Source: Phytopythium helicoides
Lineage: Eukaryota > Oomycota > Peronosporomycetes > Pythiales > Pythiaceae
NCBI GenBank assembly: GCA_024867545.1
Contig: JANFNE010000028.1
Span: 62,001-126,000, forward strand
Length of the DNA: 64,000 bases
Direction: 5' to 3'
A program made the position numbers and the translations under genes. Under the pieces are notes generated by a model, which saw only the letters and a list, made by a program, of their open reading frames with translations, was not told where the DNA came from and did no database searches. Within the stretch, counting starts at the first letter, position 1, and every line of letters starts with the position of its first letter. Shown one piece after another: positions 53,518-64,000 of the stretch.

Positions 53518-56500
53518 GTTCGTCCAGAAGCTGCTCATGAACCCCGAAGAGGAGCGGCGACGACGACTTCGCCGAGCGCGAATCGTACGGCGAAATCGTA
53601 TCAAGCGGGAGGTAGCCCAAGGACTTCCCGTTCGCGTCCATCGCGTTCCTCGATCAGCAACACCAAGCAATGACCAGTGGGAGTCATTGGATTTGCCTGT
53701 ATCGCCCTTCAAGCCGACATTTGGTGGGGATGGAGATGACATCCGACCGCCTCGCTCGGATATGTTTTACGTTCCTCCAAAGCGGTTCATTGAGGCACCA
53801 TCATCGAGGCAAGTAAAGACGCGGGATCGACAAGAAGGAATCACTCCCAAGCCAAAAGTTGTAGATAAAGTGGCTCCAATCAGAGATGATGAGCGAAAGC
53901 ACGACCCTCCGGCTGCAATCGATCACCCTGTGGCTATCTCCACACCGCAAGCAATAGTCGCTCCAGCTCGGAAAATAAGTCCTCGCGTCCTCAAGCAGTG
54001 GAAAGATGCAGTTCATCGTGTCTTGATTCGCCGTCATGAAGAGATTCTGAGCAAAGATCCGAATCGAAAGTGGCGGCAGGAGCGACTGGGTTTACTCCTC
54101 TTTGCCCATCAACAGTATTCTTATGCAGCTGATCACTTGACAAAAGCCATCACGCTTGGTGCGAATTCCGGTGTGTGTTGGCGGCGGCTGGCTCAATGCC
54201 ACTGGCGAACATGGCGTCAAAATGGCGAGTGGACCTCACTCTGGGACTGCCGTTGCGCCTATGAGCAAGCGCTTACACACATCGAGGTCGCATGTAACCC
54301 GTTTGCAATATTTGAATACGCCCAAGCGCTAGAGGTTCTTGGAGACTACACTCATGCTTTAGCTGCATGCTCGGCAATACTTTCGACGTTCCCTAGGTTT
54401 CAACAGCGCAACCAAGTGGTCTTTCGGTACATCTTTCTTCAGCGCTATCAGTTGTTTACCAACACCGTGGGCGATACCGATGATTCGAAGGCTAATGGTG
54501 ATCAACACACCATGGCGACAGAGGTGGCGACAATAGATCGCCAAGCTCTGCTACTTCAGTGTATTGCGTACACCAAGGAACTACTACTTGACAAGGACAT
54601 TAGTGAGGTAAGCGTGGCTTCTTTGATTTTGAAACGTTTATGGTTCGTGTTCACGTATGTGATGCTTGTAGGGAGATCAAGCAGTGGAGCTCATGTATAT
54701 GCATGCGCGACTGAACGAGCTGTTGGTTCACGAGAGTAGCTCTGGGAAGGTGGCAGCCATCTCAAAAGCATCCGCGGCTGTAGCGTTAGCTACCACTACT
54801 GCCGATCATTGCTTTGAAGAGTTGCTTCGCCTCGTCGTTGAACGCCAAATTATCAGCGAGAAAATTATTGCTAGAAAAACACCGTGGCGATACCGCAGTG
54901 AGACGTACACAATGTTCGCGCGGTATTTCCAGTCTAGGAACCAGACAATTCCTGCAAGTGACGCTCTCTCTCGAGCACTCGAGCTGCTAGACGATCCAAC
55001 ATCATCAACTACCAATGGGCCATCCAAGTCAAAGGAGAATGTAGAGGGACGTATTGAGCTCTACTTGGTGCTGAGTAGAAATTACTACCAGTGCAACCAA
55101 ATGGAGAAAGCGATTCGGTCCATGGAGGCTGTGTTTGATATGAATCCATTCCATGAAGAAGCAAGGGCAAGTCTTGTTGAGTGGTTTCCGGAAAAGTGGA
55201 AGTACGTACATGCAGTGGATCCGTTCAATCAAAGTAGCTGACTGGACGATGGTTCAGGTACCGACTCGATCTGGAAGATGCAAGCCAAACCCAGATCGCT
55301 AGAGTAATTCGAGGTGTTTGGGGGCGTAACACGGCTCACCAGCTCCGAAAAGCAGCCGAATCTTGTGCAGAATCAGAATATCGTGCTCATCCTTTTAGCA
55401 TCCAAGCCCGTCGAAAGGCTCTCGGACTGCTACGCGACAAATATGCGCCACTTTTCTTTGCCCAAGACGTCTCCGCGAGAATTATCCAGCAGCAAGCACG
55501 CAAGTACCTTCGCTTCGCCCGTTTAAAGTGGGCAAGGAGTGATAAACGAGCAAAAGTCATCAATGAGTTGGTACGATTTATTTCGCGTTGCTATATAATG
55601 ATGTGCCACGGTCCTCACGGAATAATTAATCGTACAGTTGAGCAAATATCGGACTCGAAAATACCGATACAACCGCCGAGTGCGCGCAGATCTAGCTAAG
55701 TTGCTTCCTGAGGAGTACGAAGTTAAGTTTATTCGTGAAGAAGCTGCAGCTCGACTGATTCAGGTAGGTTTCATATATGGATAGTTGCCGCAGGTTTTGA
55801 GTCCTGATGGTCATAAGTGCTTGACTCCTAGCGACACTTTCGAGGCTACACAGTTCGTCGAGCCTACTTTATTCTTCGAGATGCACAACGTGCAGAGCTT
55901 CGGCGAATGAATGGCGCAGCAGACAGAATAAAGAGTTTCCTGCAATGGTGCTGTAGAAAACGAAGATGTAGACAGCTGGGAATTGATAGGTCAATCGACG
56001 AGGTCATTTTGGAAGCCCAGCAGCGAGTCTTGCGTGCCAAAGAGAGATTGGCACGACGGCTACAGCGATGCGTACGTCGACGGAAGATGCAGATGAGCAA
56101 CTCTATTACTCTGGCCACAGTGGCTATAGAGAACTCGATACATTCTCGCGATCAACAGCTCCGGGATGTAAGTGCCCGACGAATTCAACGCAAGTGGAGG
56201 CAATACGTTCGGTTGCGGTACAGTTCCGGCACGTATTGCGCGGCAAACAGTTTAGCGAATCTGGTCGAGTACATTCGTCCAGGAACAGGAAGTACCTCAG
56301 CGCGAAGAAGTATGGCAGCGAGCCGTGACCAAGCTGCGAGAACGATTCAGGGGCAGTATCGACGACGGACCATTCGAGCGTCAATAAGTAAGTTACGCCG
56401 AATCCCAGCTCCGCTTTCAGTAAGCGCTATTCAGTCGCTCTTGGCAACGATTGATTTAAACCACTTCCGTGGAGTCGAGTCCAGAGCCCAGTTAATGGCA

Positions 56501-57775
56501 GTACGGTCACTTGAGGAGCGTCAATCGCTCTTTGAAAGCCCGGTGGTAGTGTTTCAAGGGAGTAGCGAGCCCGTAGCCTTCGAAGAAGATCGTCCCGAAG
56601 AAGAATGTGATGGCATCGATGAAGCCTGTATCAACGCACGTCATCTGACTAACGCAATTCAATTTAGTAATGCTTTACGCTGTCTAGTCTGCGCCAGCGG
56701 GTACTTCTCTGGTGCGCAAATCATTGGCATGATGAAAGCGATTGCAACGAGCAAGCAGCTACGAGTACTAGCGCTTGGCGCCATTTATTTCGAGAAGCAC
56801 TCATCGATGGGAGACAACAGAAGTATTGGTGCAATGCAAGCTCTATCTCGAGCTGTCAGAACCTCCAACTTTCTACTGGAGGAGCTCTACTTTGAAGACA
56901 ACATGTTGTTGTCAGATGCTCGTGAAGGATCGGCACTAGCAGAAATGATCGGAGACTTTTTCTTTGCGAGGTACGGCCATTTACGTTGTCTAGTAGCGGC
57001 GCGCGTTAGTTTGTCGGACGCCAATGCAGAGCTGCTGGCGTCCGCGCTGTCTCTCAACACTGTTCTGCAGAATCTCGATCTCAACGGAAATCGCCTGAGC
57101 GATTCAACCGCAGTCGCATTCGCAACGAAAGGGCTCCCATTCAACTCCACGTTAAAGTACTTGAATCTCGCAGACAACGTCATTGGAAGTTCCGGAGCCA
57201 CTGCACTCTTTCAATGCATCACAAGTAGCAATCAATCACTCGAGACGCTCATTTTGACCAACAACAATGTGCAGAACGATGCTGTGGAGTCACTACAAAC
57301 CGCTTGGCAGTCGAATGCGGTGCTAGAGCGCGTAGACCTCGCTGGTAACTTGGTGCATATCGACCACCTACGCGATTTGTCTTCTGCTAGTAACGAGCGC
57401 CGAGCCGTAGCTCCATCGAGTGCCGAGCTGCGGCTCTTCCTAGCTCGTAAGCGGTTTACGCACAACGCCCTGCTGTCTCCGTCCCGCTCCGTCCTAGGAG
57501 GGAGCACAGCCAGCAAGAGCAGTGAGCGACTCGGCAAGCGAAGAGCGAGGGAGGTCGTCGCGCTCTCGCCGCACCGATGGCTGACGGCCCAGCAGCGCGA
57601 GCAGAAGCCACCATCACCCATCCGCTCGCCCGTCGCTGTCTACAAGTGGCAGAAGCAGCAGCAGGAGCAGCAGACTCCGGCGTCAAAGCCTCTGGCAGGC
57701 AAGTTGAAGCTTCGGAAGAGTGGCGTGAGCAATGGCGAGCGGCTGCCGGCGCTTACGACTCGCATTTCCTGGTGA
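53516..57775 (+). CDS. TPR, IQ-motif and leucine-rich-repeat protein
   Basis: Five exons: 53516-54607, 54672-55201, 55258-55570, 55638-55763 and 55832-57775, giving 1,334 residues with all junctions GT-AG and in frame. The N-terminus is basic (RRRRLRRARIVRRNR). TPR-like helices lie at about 180-320 and 400-540. IQ motifs follow: RIIQQQARKYLRFARLKW, RLIQRHFRGYTVRRAYF, RRIQRKWRQYVRLRY and RTIQGQYRRRTIRA, which bind calmodulin in other proteins. The C-terminal third has ribonuclease-inhibitor-type LRRs (LQNLDLNGNRLSD, LKYLNLADNVIGSSGA, LETLILTNNNVQNDA, LERVDLAGN). The tail is basic and Gln/Pro-rich. A calmodulin-linked cytoskeletal or flagellar scaffold is plausible, not shown. Confidence 0.82.
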
Positions 57776-58751
57776 CAGTCGTTGAACAGGGCCAAGCCGC
57801 CGTGTGAGGCATAGCAAAGCCTGTGCCAGAGGTCCCAGAAGATCCTGCAGGAGCACAGCGGCCTTTACGTGCGCTAGGGACGTCGTGCAGAGACGAGCTC
57901 CGCGCGGGTGGATTGTGTGAGCGCTAGCAACCCTGGAAGGTGATGGCTGACGGCCCACTGTGCTCCCTCGCCGGGAAGACTCGCGCTTGCAACCCAGTGG
58001 CAAGGGATTCACCCGCCTCCGCTGAGCTCCATCTGCGTCTGCGTCTGCGTCTGCGTCTGCGCCTGGCATCACGCTCGCGTGCGTGCGAGGACTCTTGAAT
58101 CACCTCGAAATGATGCGGTCGATCGCTTTGGCCGTGCGAAGGCGATGACTCCTTCGCACCTTCTGCGTGCGAGCAGAGGCCGTCTCACTCTGTCCGAGGT
58201 GCCACTCCCTTTGGCGTCGACCTGTCAGGCCAGCGGCTCCTCGTCCTGTCCGTGACGCTGACCCAGAGGTCCATCCCCCCGCATGTTCAAAGCCCCCGCG
58301 TGACGCCGGCAGCTCGGCATCGCCCTCAAGCGCTCGGGACTGCAGTGCCAAGCGTGTTGGACGCTCGAGCGTGCAACTTGGAAGCTCTCGGGCTGCGGGC
58401 GAGCGTAGAGTACCGTAGAGCGCACGGGTCGCTGCCGCATCGCGGTGAGCTCCTCGCACCTTCAACCATTACACTGAACATCTCTTCTGTTCGTTGTAAA
58501 ATGTCCCTTTCAAGTCTTGGTGGGGAGTCAGTGATACAAAATTCACGCTAGTGGACTGGCTCACCGAACCGACTAGCTTCAACGCGACAGTATGAGCAGG
58601 ACATAACTCGTATCGTATAACAGCCGACAGTGGTATTTTCTGATAACCTGTACGCCTGGTTTAGTCCTGTACGTGGATCGCAGCTTGAAGTTCGGGTCAA
58701 CCGGGAAGGTCGGCGCTCGGCTCCTACGGTACAAACGCGAGCTTCCTGGCG
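57776..58751. other. Intergenic region, no gene seen
   Basis: About 1 kb between the TPR-IQ-LRR gene and the right-hand segmental duplication. It includes a hexanucleotide microsatellite at 58032-58061. Open frames are short and on both strands, without support. Confidence 0.55.
58032..58061. repeat. (TCTGCG)5 microsatellite
   Basis: Five perfect copies of TCTGCG in the intergenic region. It produces a run of alternating Asp/Ala in a minus-strand shadow frame and is likely polymorphic. Confidence 0.9.
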
Positions 58752-59211
58752 ATTGATGAGCCGCTGCCTTTACATGGCGGCACTCTTCATCTCAGAGCGA
58801 GCACGGCACGATATAGTGAGCTCTAGAGAGCAGCCCAGCCCAGCTCGCCGTCCGAGAGCCACCCCGTGCATCCAGCCGCAAATGCCGACGTGAGCTAGCT
58901 TTGAGCTCGTCCGTGGCATCTTTGAAGGCATTGCTGACGTTGAAGATGAGCCCGATGGCCAAGTCAACACGGCTGAGGTCTGTGTAATCCAGCGGCGACA
59001 GTTCAAAGCCGTGTGACCCCAGTGGGCCGCGGGAAGTGGAGGAGTGCGATTCCAGTGTTGGAGCTTCCCGGCAGCGGTTGCTTACAGCGCTGCATCCCCT
59101 CATTACGTCATGGCGCAGTACAGCTCAACGCCCTCCTGCTCTCTACGCCCTCAACGACCCCGCCTCGAAGGGCAGACCGATCGAGGCGTGCGTGGCCTGC
59201 CTCCCGGACTC

Positions 59212-59225
59212 TCACTTTCGAATCT
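59212..59225 (+). promoter_or_regulatory. Initiator-like element of elicitin gene copy 1
   Basis: TCACTTTCGAATCT resembles the oomycete initiator and lies 36 nt before the ATG at 59262. It is identical in copy 2 at 62934-62947. Confidence 0.5.
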
Positions 59226-59261
59226 ACTTCCAAGTGCCAACTTCCCTCCTCCCCAACAACC

Positions 59262-59618
59262 ATGAAGACCTTCGCCGCCGTCGCCGCCGTCGCCTCCGCC
59301 GCCCTCATCTCCCAGACCGCTGCCTACTCCACGGATGCCTGCCCGTCCTCGGAGATTGCCAAGCTCCTGGCGCTCGCCTCGGACCCGTACCTCGACGCCT
59401 GCGAGAGCTTCTCGGGCTACGGCTTCATCCCGCCAACGGCCTACCCGACTGAGGACCAGATTGTGCTGCTCTGCCTCTCGTCGGACTGCGCCAACCTCAT
59501 CGCCGACCTCCTGGCGCTCGGCCCCTCGGACTGCGTCAGCAACTTCGGCACGGTCGACATCAACGTGCTCGAGCTCGCTGAGAGCTACAAGCCCAACTGC
59601 ACGGCCCTCGGCCTCTAA
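59262..59618 (+). CDS. Secreted elicitin-like protein, copy 1
   Basis: Intronless, 118 residues. Signal peptide about 1-20 (MKTFAAVAAVASAALISQTA), then a single elicitin domain of about 98 residues with exactly six Cys in elicitin spacing: DAC, YLDAC, VLLC, SSDC, PSDC, PNC. Elicitins are small secreted helical proteins of Phytophthora and Pythium that bind sterols, and several are recognised by plants. These organisms cannot make sterols, so sterol capture is the accepted main role. There is no C-terminal extension or GPI signal. The sequence differs enough from the classical ELI-1 form (acidic, PTEDQ instead of PTTEQ) to call it elicitin-like. Copy 2 at 62984 encodes the same protein. Confidence 0.93.
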   Translation: MKTFAAVAAVASAALISQTAAYSTDACPSSEIAKLLALASDPYLDACESFSGYGFIPPTAYPTEDQIVLLCLSSDCANLIADLLALGPSDCVSNFGTVDINVLELAESYKPNCTALGL

Positions 59619-59931
59619 GCGTGCTCCTCAGCTGATCACGCCGCTGTCTGGTTGATCGAGCCGTGCGCAATGGACTGAAGTTGGTAGCGCGTGGCTCAGG
59701 CAGCCGGGCAGGTAGTTTTGCGGTCATTACCTGCACCCCTCGCGTTTGTTGATGTTTCGGATCAAGGTCGGGGTGGGTATCGACGCGCCGCTAGCTCGGT
59801 GGCGTCTCGTAGCGTGTTTTGCCTCGTGCTCCGCGCTTGTGGTTAGTTCTTCTCGCTATGATCCTGCTGGATGAGGAAGCTAAATACAACACGGAGCGTT
59901 CATCTCAAACTCGCTTTCTTCCATGCTTACT
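59619..59931. other. Convergent intergenic region, no gene seen
   Basis: About 310 bp between the elicitin stop and the end of the minus-strand gene. It is duplicated at 63341-63653. No element was identified. Confidence 0.6.
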
Positions 59932-60390
59932 TTACTTTGCGATGAGCTCATTGATCTTGGACGAGTTGGCTCGCAGCGCTGCCAGCACGTCCTTGGCCTG
60001 GCGAGTGAGCTCGCGATCTAGCAGTGCGCTCTGCATCGACAGCTTCACTGGGGACTGCACGGTTTTCTTCGTCTTGCGCTTTTTGTCGCTCTGGGTTTTG
60101 CTCGCTGAAGCAGCAGTGCCGATAGCTGGTGTCGACGCAGATGCAGGCAGCAGTGTGCCAGAGTTGGTGCGGATACCGTTGAGGTCTGTTGCTGACTGTG
60201 TCTCGTGCAGGAGCTGGTGCTTGTCGAGCGTCTCCCGGATGAACTCGCGCATATTGGCGTTCTTGGCCCCCGTCGGGTAGAATAGCAACACCTCGTCACC
60301 CCTCTCGGGCTCTGCCTGCTTTGCTGCGACTTGTATACCAGTGTGACTGAGATCGTCAGGAGGTAGCAGTTGATTCGATGGCCAATCCAC
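59932..60390 (-). CDS. Small hypothetical protein, 152 residues (copy 1)
   Basis: Start at 60390 (MDWPSNQLLPPDDL). The middle is Ala/Ser/Thr-rich with a basic block SDKKRKTKKTVQSPVK that could be a nuclear signal, followed by a helical C-terminus (ALLDRELTRQAKDVLAALRA ...) ending INELIAK. The frame may continue in an upstream exon. A second copy begins at 63654 and is cut by the window end; the one visible difference (near 60257) is silent. Function unknown. Confidence 0.55.
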   Translation of the reverse strand: MDWPSNQLLPPDDLSHTGIQVAAKQAEPERGDEVLLFYPTGAKNANMREFIRETLDKHQLLHETQSATDLNGIRTNSGTLLPASASTPAIGTAASASKTQSDKKRKTKKTVQSPVKLSMQSALLDRELTRQAKDVLAALRANSSKINELIAK

Positions 60391-60854
60391 TTCAAGTTGC
60401 AGTGTTCCACTCGATCCCCCTCCGCCTTGACTTACGCCGCATCGCCGCGATTCCCTCCCTTTCGGCCCAATTGCCTGGTGATTGGTGGCAGATCTCGCCT
60501 GTCGGCTCGCGTTATGGCCGGGTTTACCCGGCGCGCCGCTGGCATCGGCAGTTGGTCAAACTAAACGATTGCTTGCAGACGTTAATGCAACCTTGTGTGC
60601 TGCGTAGATCTCGAAAGTCATGTGAACGCAAGCTGACAATTCCTACAGTAGCAACACCGCGTGTACTGTAGTCCGTGTACGAATGGTGTTGAGCAATAGC
60701 TGCGTTACCTCGCCTGACCTCACGCTCGTCTCGCTTCAGACGAACACACCATCGAATTTCAAGCCCGCCACGAACAGTTCACATGCACCGAGGAGCTGCT
60801 GTCTTGCACTGCTCGTCGCACTTACGTCGCTACCGATACGTCGCTACCATCCGA
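60391..60854. other. Between the small minus-strand gene and the beta-repeat pseudogene
   Basis: About 460 bp. A plus-strand frame of 97 codons begins at 60378, overlapping the start of the minus-strand gene; it is Arg/Pro-rich and has no features. No gene was accepted. Confidence 0.45.
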
Positions 60855-62056
60855 TTCGGTGATACCAAACACTAACAAAGATCCACCAGTCCCGAAAGAC
60901 ACAGAGCTTACACTGCCGGACAACATATCGTTGGGCAGTCTTACAGAGCTACCGGTGAGCTACCAGACACGCTCATCACTTTATATTTCTACGACTTCGC
61001 TCTGTACAGTATCAGCCCGAGCGCTTGTACACATGTTGACTTGACTCGCCCGCATCGCTCAGGATACTCGTGCTGCCACCCGCGCTACTCGACGACACAC
61101 CACTCGACTGACAGACGGACGCCCCGATGACGCTCACGGAAGATCCTTCCGCGATGTCGATCTTGCCAGCAACAGATAATATCGACGATCCACTTCCAAT
61201 GCGCACGGACCCGCTCGACACGCCAGAGTCGCCGCTCGTCACGGTCACGTTGCCTCTGCTGCTACTGCTGCTGCTCGCAGCGCCGTGTGTCGAGATCAAC
61301 ACCGAACCGCTAGTCGACAAGCCATCGTCACTCATCAAGGTCTGCACAGACTGCGCCGCACTCGCGCTGTCCACCGATCCGCCCTGCAACAACACGTCGC
61401 TGCCGACGCTGCTGCCGACGCTGCTTCCCTGGATGATACGAATACCGCCTCCAGAGCCGCTTGACACGAGCACCGCACCAGACAAACCGCTGCTTGAGTT
61501 GCCGCTTGACACGCTCACGTCACCGCCAGCGCCGCTCGACGAAGAACCGCCGAACACACGCACAGAGCCACCAGAGCCGCTCGACGGCGACACACCGCCG
61601 CTCACAGACACATTGCCGGACGGCCCGCTCGCAGAGTCGCCTCCGCTCGCCAACACAGAACCGCCGGATGCTGTCGTGCTAGAACCGCCGACAACGCGCA
61701 CAGCGCCGACAACAGACGTCGTGCTGGATCCACTGCTCACCAACACTTCGCCCGACGCGCCATCCACAATCCTGCCAGACTGCACTCGAATCGCACCCGA
61801 CACGCTGCTTCCAGATGACACGGCGCTAGACACGGACACGTCGCTGCTACCAGAAACCCCGTCCGCTCGGCAGCGATACGAACCCTACTGTTGACTGACT
61901 ACTCACAAAGCCAAACACAGACACGGAACCGGCCGTAGACACCGACGCGGTAAATGCCACACGAACTGAGCCGTCGCTGCTGGTGCTCGTGCTTGCTGAC
62001 GCGCCCGATACAATCGTCATGGCGTACGAAGATGAGCTTGTTGGCGTCCCAATCAC
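60855..62056 (-). pseudogene. Decayed Ser/Gly-rich beta-repeat protein gene (copy B)
   Basis: A minus-strand frame at 61839-61012 (275 codons) and a second at 62056-61847 in another frame encode the same G-x-V-x-V-S-S-G repeat as 16417-18216. Several stretches agree in order, for example SGAVLVSSGSGGGIRIIQG and GNVTVTSGDSGVSSGSV. The frame change at about 61845, the lack of a start or signal peptide, and the degenerate left end near 60860-61010 show it is a fragment. It is less broken than copy A. The long plus-strand Pro/Thr frame over it is a shadow. Confidence 0.7.
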
Positions 62057-62473
62057 CTTGGCTCTGCCCGTGCCTTCTACACATCCCTACTCGTGCCACC
62101 CACACGCCGACGTTGTCACCCGCCTTACTGCTCGAGCGAATCACTCTTGGACACCTCGTTACAACTGGAGCAGTAGTAGTACCGTGGTGTGTACCGTGCT
62201 TTGAGTGCAATGCGTTGACTTGCATGTCACGTCGACGATAGCAGTACCGTGCAAAACTCCCTCTTCAACCTTGAAGTTGAAAAACTTCTCCCATTAAGGT
62301 ACGTCCATCTAGGCACGTCTTTGGCAGGGACTGTTTTTCACAGTTTTCTCTTGGTATCTAAGAATCTAATGACCTACATTATGTAGCGATCATTCGATTT
62401 GCAAGATATGAATTGTAGAAGGTTTTGGACCCTCCTACGGCTCGGTGCGCCAATAGCCGGGTAATAGCCGGCC
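62057..62473. other. Spacer up to duplication copy 2, no gene seen
   Basis: About 415 bp. It is AT-richer than its surroundings at 62220-62420 and contains a locally self-complementary stretch near 62267-62295 (AACCTTGAAGTTGAAAAACTTC). No gene. Confidence 0.5.
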
Positions 62474-62933
62474 ATTGACGGGCCGCTGCCTTTACATGGC
62501 GGCACTCTTCATCTCAGAGCGAGCACGGCACGATATAGTGAGCTCTAGAGAGCAGCCCAGCCCAGCTCGCCGTCCGAGAGCCACCCCGTGCATCCAGCCG
62601 CAAATGCCGACGTGAGCTAGCTTTGAGCTCGTCCGTGGCATCTTTGAAGGCATTGCTGACGTTGAAGATGAGCCCGATGGCCAAGTCAACACGGCTGAGG
62701 TCTGTGTAATCCAGCGGCGACAGTTCAAAGCCGTGTGACCCCAGTGGGCCGCGGGAAGTGGAGGAGTGCGATTCCAGTGTTGGAGCTTCCCGGCAGCGGT
62801 TGCTTACAGCGCTGCATCCCTTCATTACGTCATGGCGCAGTACATCTCAACGCCCTCCTGCCCTCTACGCCCTCAACGACCCCGCCTCGAGGGGCAGCCC
62901 GATCGAGGCGTGCGTGGCCTGCCTCCCGGACTC

Positions 62934-62947
62934 TCACTTTCGAATCT
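62934..62947 (+). promoter_or_regulatory. Initiator-like element of elicitin gene copy 2
   Basis: TCACTTTCGAATCT, identical to the site at 59212-59225, 36 nt before the ATG at 62984. Confidence 0.5.
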
Positions 62948-62983
62948 ACTTCCAAGTGCCAACTTCCCTCCTCCCCAACAACC

Positions 62984-63340
62984 ATGAAGACCTTCGCCGC
63001 CGTCGCCGCCGTCGCCTCCGCCGCCCTCATCTCCCAGACCGCTGCCTACTCCACGGATGCCTGCCCGTCCTCGGAGATTGCCAAGCTCCTGGCGCTCGCC
63101 TCGGACCCGTACCTCGACGCCTGCGAGAGCTTCTCGGGCTACGGCTTCATCCCGCCAACGGCCTACCCGACTGAGGACCAGATTGTGCTGCTCTGCCTCT
63201 CGTCGGACTGCGCCAACCTCATCGCCGACCTCCTGGCGCTCGGCCCCTCGGACTGCGTCAGCAACTTCGGCACGGTCGACATCAACGTGCTCGAGCTCGC
63301 TGAGAGCTACAAGCCCAACTGCACGGCCCTCGGCCTCTAA
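62984..63340 (+). CDS. Secreted elicitin-like protein, copy 2
   Basis: Identical in protein sequence (118 residues) to the gene at 59262-59618, including signal peptide and six-Cys elicitin domain. The substitutions between the duplicates that I noticed lie upstream of the coding region, for example in the 5' leader near 62840-62905. Both copies have the same initiator and look functional. Confidence 0.93.
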   Translation: MKTFAAVAAVASAALISQTAAYSTDACPSSEIAKLLALASDPYLDACESFSGYGFIPPTAYPTEDQIVLLCLSSDCANLIADLLALGPSDCVSNFGTVDINVLELAESYKPNCTALGL

Positions 63341-63653
63341 GCGTGCTCCTCAGCTGATCACGCCGCTGTCTGGTTGATCGAGCCGTGCGCAATGGACTGA
63401 AGTTGGTAGCGCGTGGCTCAGGCAGCCGGGCAGGTAGTTTTGCGGTCATTACCTGCACCCCTCGCGTTTGTTGATGTTTCGGATCAAGGTCGGGGTGGGT
63501 ATCGACGCGCCGCTAGCTCGGTGGCGTCTCGTAGCGTGTTTTGCCTCGTGCTCCGCGCTTGTGGTTAGTTCTTCTCGCTATGATCCTGCTGGATGAGGAA
63601 GCTAAATACAACACGGAGCGTTCATCTCAAACTCGCTTTCTTCCATGCTTACT

Positions 63654-64000
63654 TTACTTTGCGATGAGCTCATTGATCTTGGACGAGTTGGCTCGCAGCG
63701 CTGCCAGCACGTCCTTGGCCTGGCGAGTGAGCTCGCGATCTAGCAGTGCGCTCTGCATCGACAGCTTCACTGGGGACTGCACGGTTTTCTTCGTCTTGCG
63801 CTTTTTGTCGCTCTGGGTTTTGCTCGCTGAAGCAGCAGTGCCGATAGCTGGTGTCGACGCAGATGCAGGCAGCAGTGTGCCAGAGTTGGTGCGGATACCG
63901 TTGAGGTCTGTTGCTGACTGTGTCTCGTGCAGGAGCTGGTGCTTGTCGAGCGTCTCCCGGATGAACTCGCGCATATTAGCGTTCTTGGCCCCCGTCGGGT
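63654..64000 (-). CDS. Small hypothetical protein (copy 2, 5' end off window)
   Basis: Second copy of the gene at 59932-60390. The frame runs off the right edge, so its start is not visible; by analogy it should begin about 112 bp beyond the window. The visible part encodes the same residues. Confidence 0.55.
   Translation of the reverse strand, partial: PTGAKNANMREFIRETLDKHQLLHETQSATDLNGIRTNSGTLLPASASTPAIGTAASASKTQSDKKRKTKKTVQSPVKLSMQSALLDRELTRQAKDVLAALRANSSKINELIAK

Larger units (their letters stand above)
58752..60278. repeat. Right-hand segmental duplication, copy 1
   Basis: Positions from about 58752 match 62474-64000 at a constant offset of 3,722 bp, with only a handful of substitutions (for example near 59118, 59136, 59180 and 60257). 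The left border is a soft transition in GATTGATGAGCCGCTGCC versus CATTGACGGGCCGCTGCC. The right border cannot be seen because copy 2 reaches the window end. It carries an elicitin gene and the 3' part of a small minus-strand gene. Confidence 0.95.
62474..64000. repeat. Right-hand segmental duplication, copy 2 (cut by window end)
   Basis: Direct-repeat partner of 58752-60278 at offset 3,722 bp. It continues to the last base of the window, so its true length is at least 1.53 kb. Confidence 0.95.

Noticed and set aside
1..64000. CRISPR arrays, rRNA, tRNA genes and complete LTR or DNA transposons
   Set aside because: None could be supported by eye; no tRNA B-box with matching arms, no long terminal repeats around a polymerase frame, no transposase or reverse transcriptase motifs.

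Overview
The window is a piece of an oomycete nuclear genome, most likely Phytophthora or a close relative. The evidence is a secreted six-cysteine elicitin-type gene in two copies, an oomycete-type cellulose synthase, short GT-AG introns of about 55-100 bp, compact gene spacing, GC-rich third codon positions, and several start sites preceded by a match to the oomycete initiator (TCAYTTTYCAAWTTT-like). No CRISPR, bacterial operon, rRNA or convincing tRNA was seen. Spliced gene models were built by eye from GT-AG sites and reading-frame continuity; no similarity search was run.

Layout. 1-5.6 kb: a head-to-tail 3,020-bp tandem duplication carrying a three-exon multi-pass membrane protein gene (first copy cut by the window edge) plus a broken 5' end of the next gene. 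5.4-12.4 kb: housekeeping genes, namely an ELL-like elongation factor, RER1, mitochondrial cardiolipin synthase and choline/ethanolamine kinase. 12.46-21.33 kb: a large inverted repeat. Each arm (about 2.9-3.1 kb) holds a secreted bacterial-type solute-binding protein gene and a small MLF-like gene; the 2.9-kb spacer holds a decayed Ser/Gly beta-repeat gene. 21.5-36.3 kb: a large ankyrin protein, a type I membrane protein, cellulose synthase, a small secreted protein and a GCC2/GCC3-type cysteine-rich surface protein. 36.3-38.5 kb: selenocysteine elongation factor EFSEC. 38.8-48.2 kb: an array of three paralogous secreted six-cysteine proteins interleaved with an intact and a decayed copy of the same membrane protein family as at the left edge. 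48.3-57.8 kb: a Tudor-like/coiled-coil/EF-hand protein, the Hsp90 co-chaperone STI1/HOP, small genes, and a 1,334-residue TPR-IQ-LRR protein. 58.75-64 kb: a second segmental duplication (direct, offset 3,722 bp) carrying the elicitin gene and a small minus-strand gene, again with a decayed Ser/Gly beta-repeat gene in its spacer.

Three themes stand out. Both segmental duplications from 12-21 kb and 58-64 kb enclose a fragment of the same Ser/Gly beta-repeat family. The secreted six-Cys family and the membrane family alternate as if they expanded together, and share conserved intron positions. Three conserved genes (cellulose synthase, the GCC2/GCC3 protein, STI1) carry isolated one-base frame breaks, mostly at short homopolymers, with no in-frame nonsense changes. 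That looks more like consensus sequence error than gene death.
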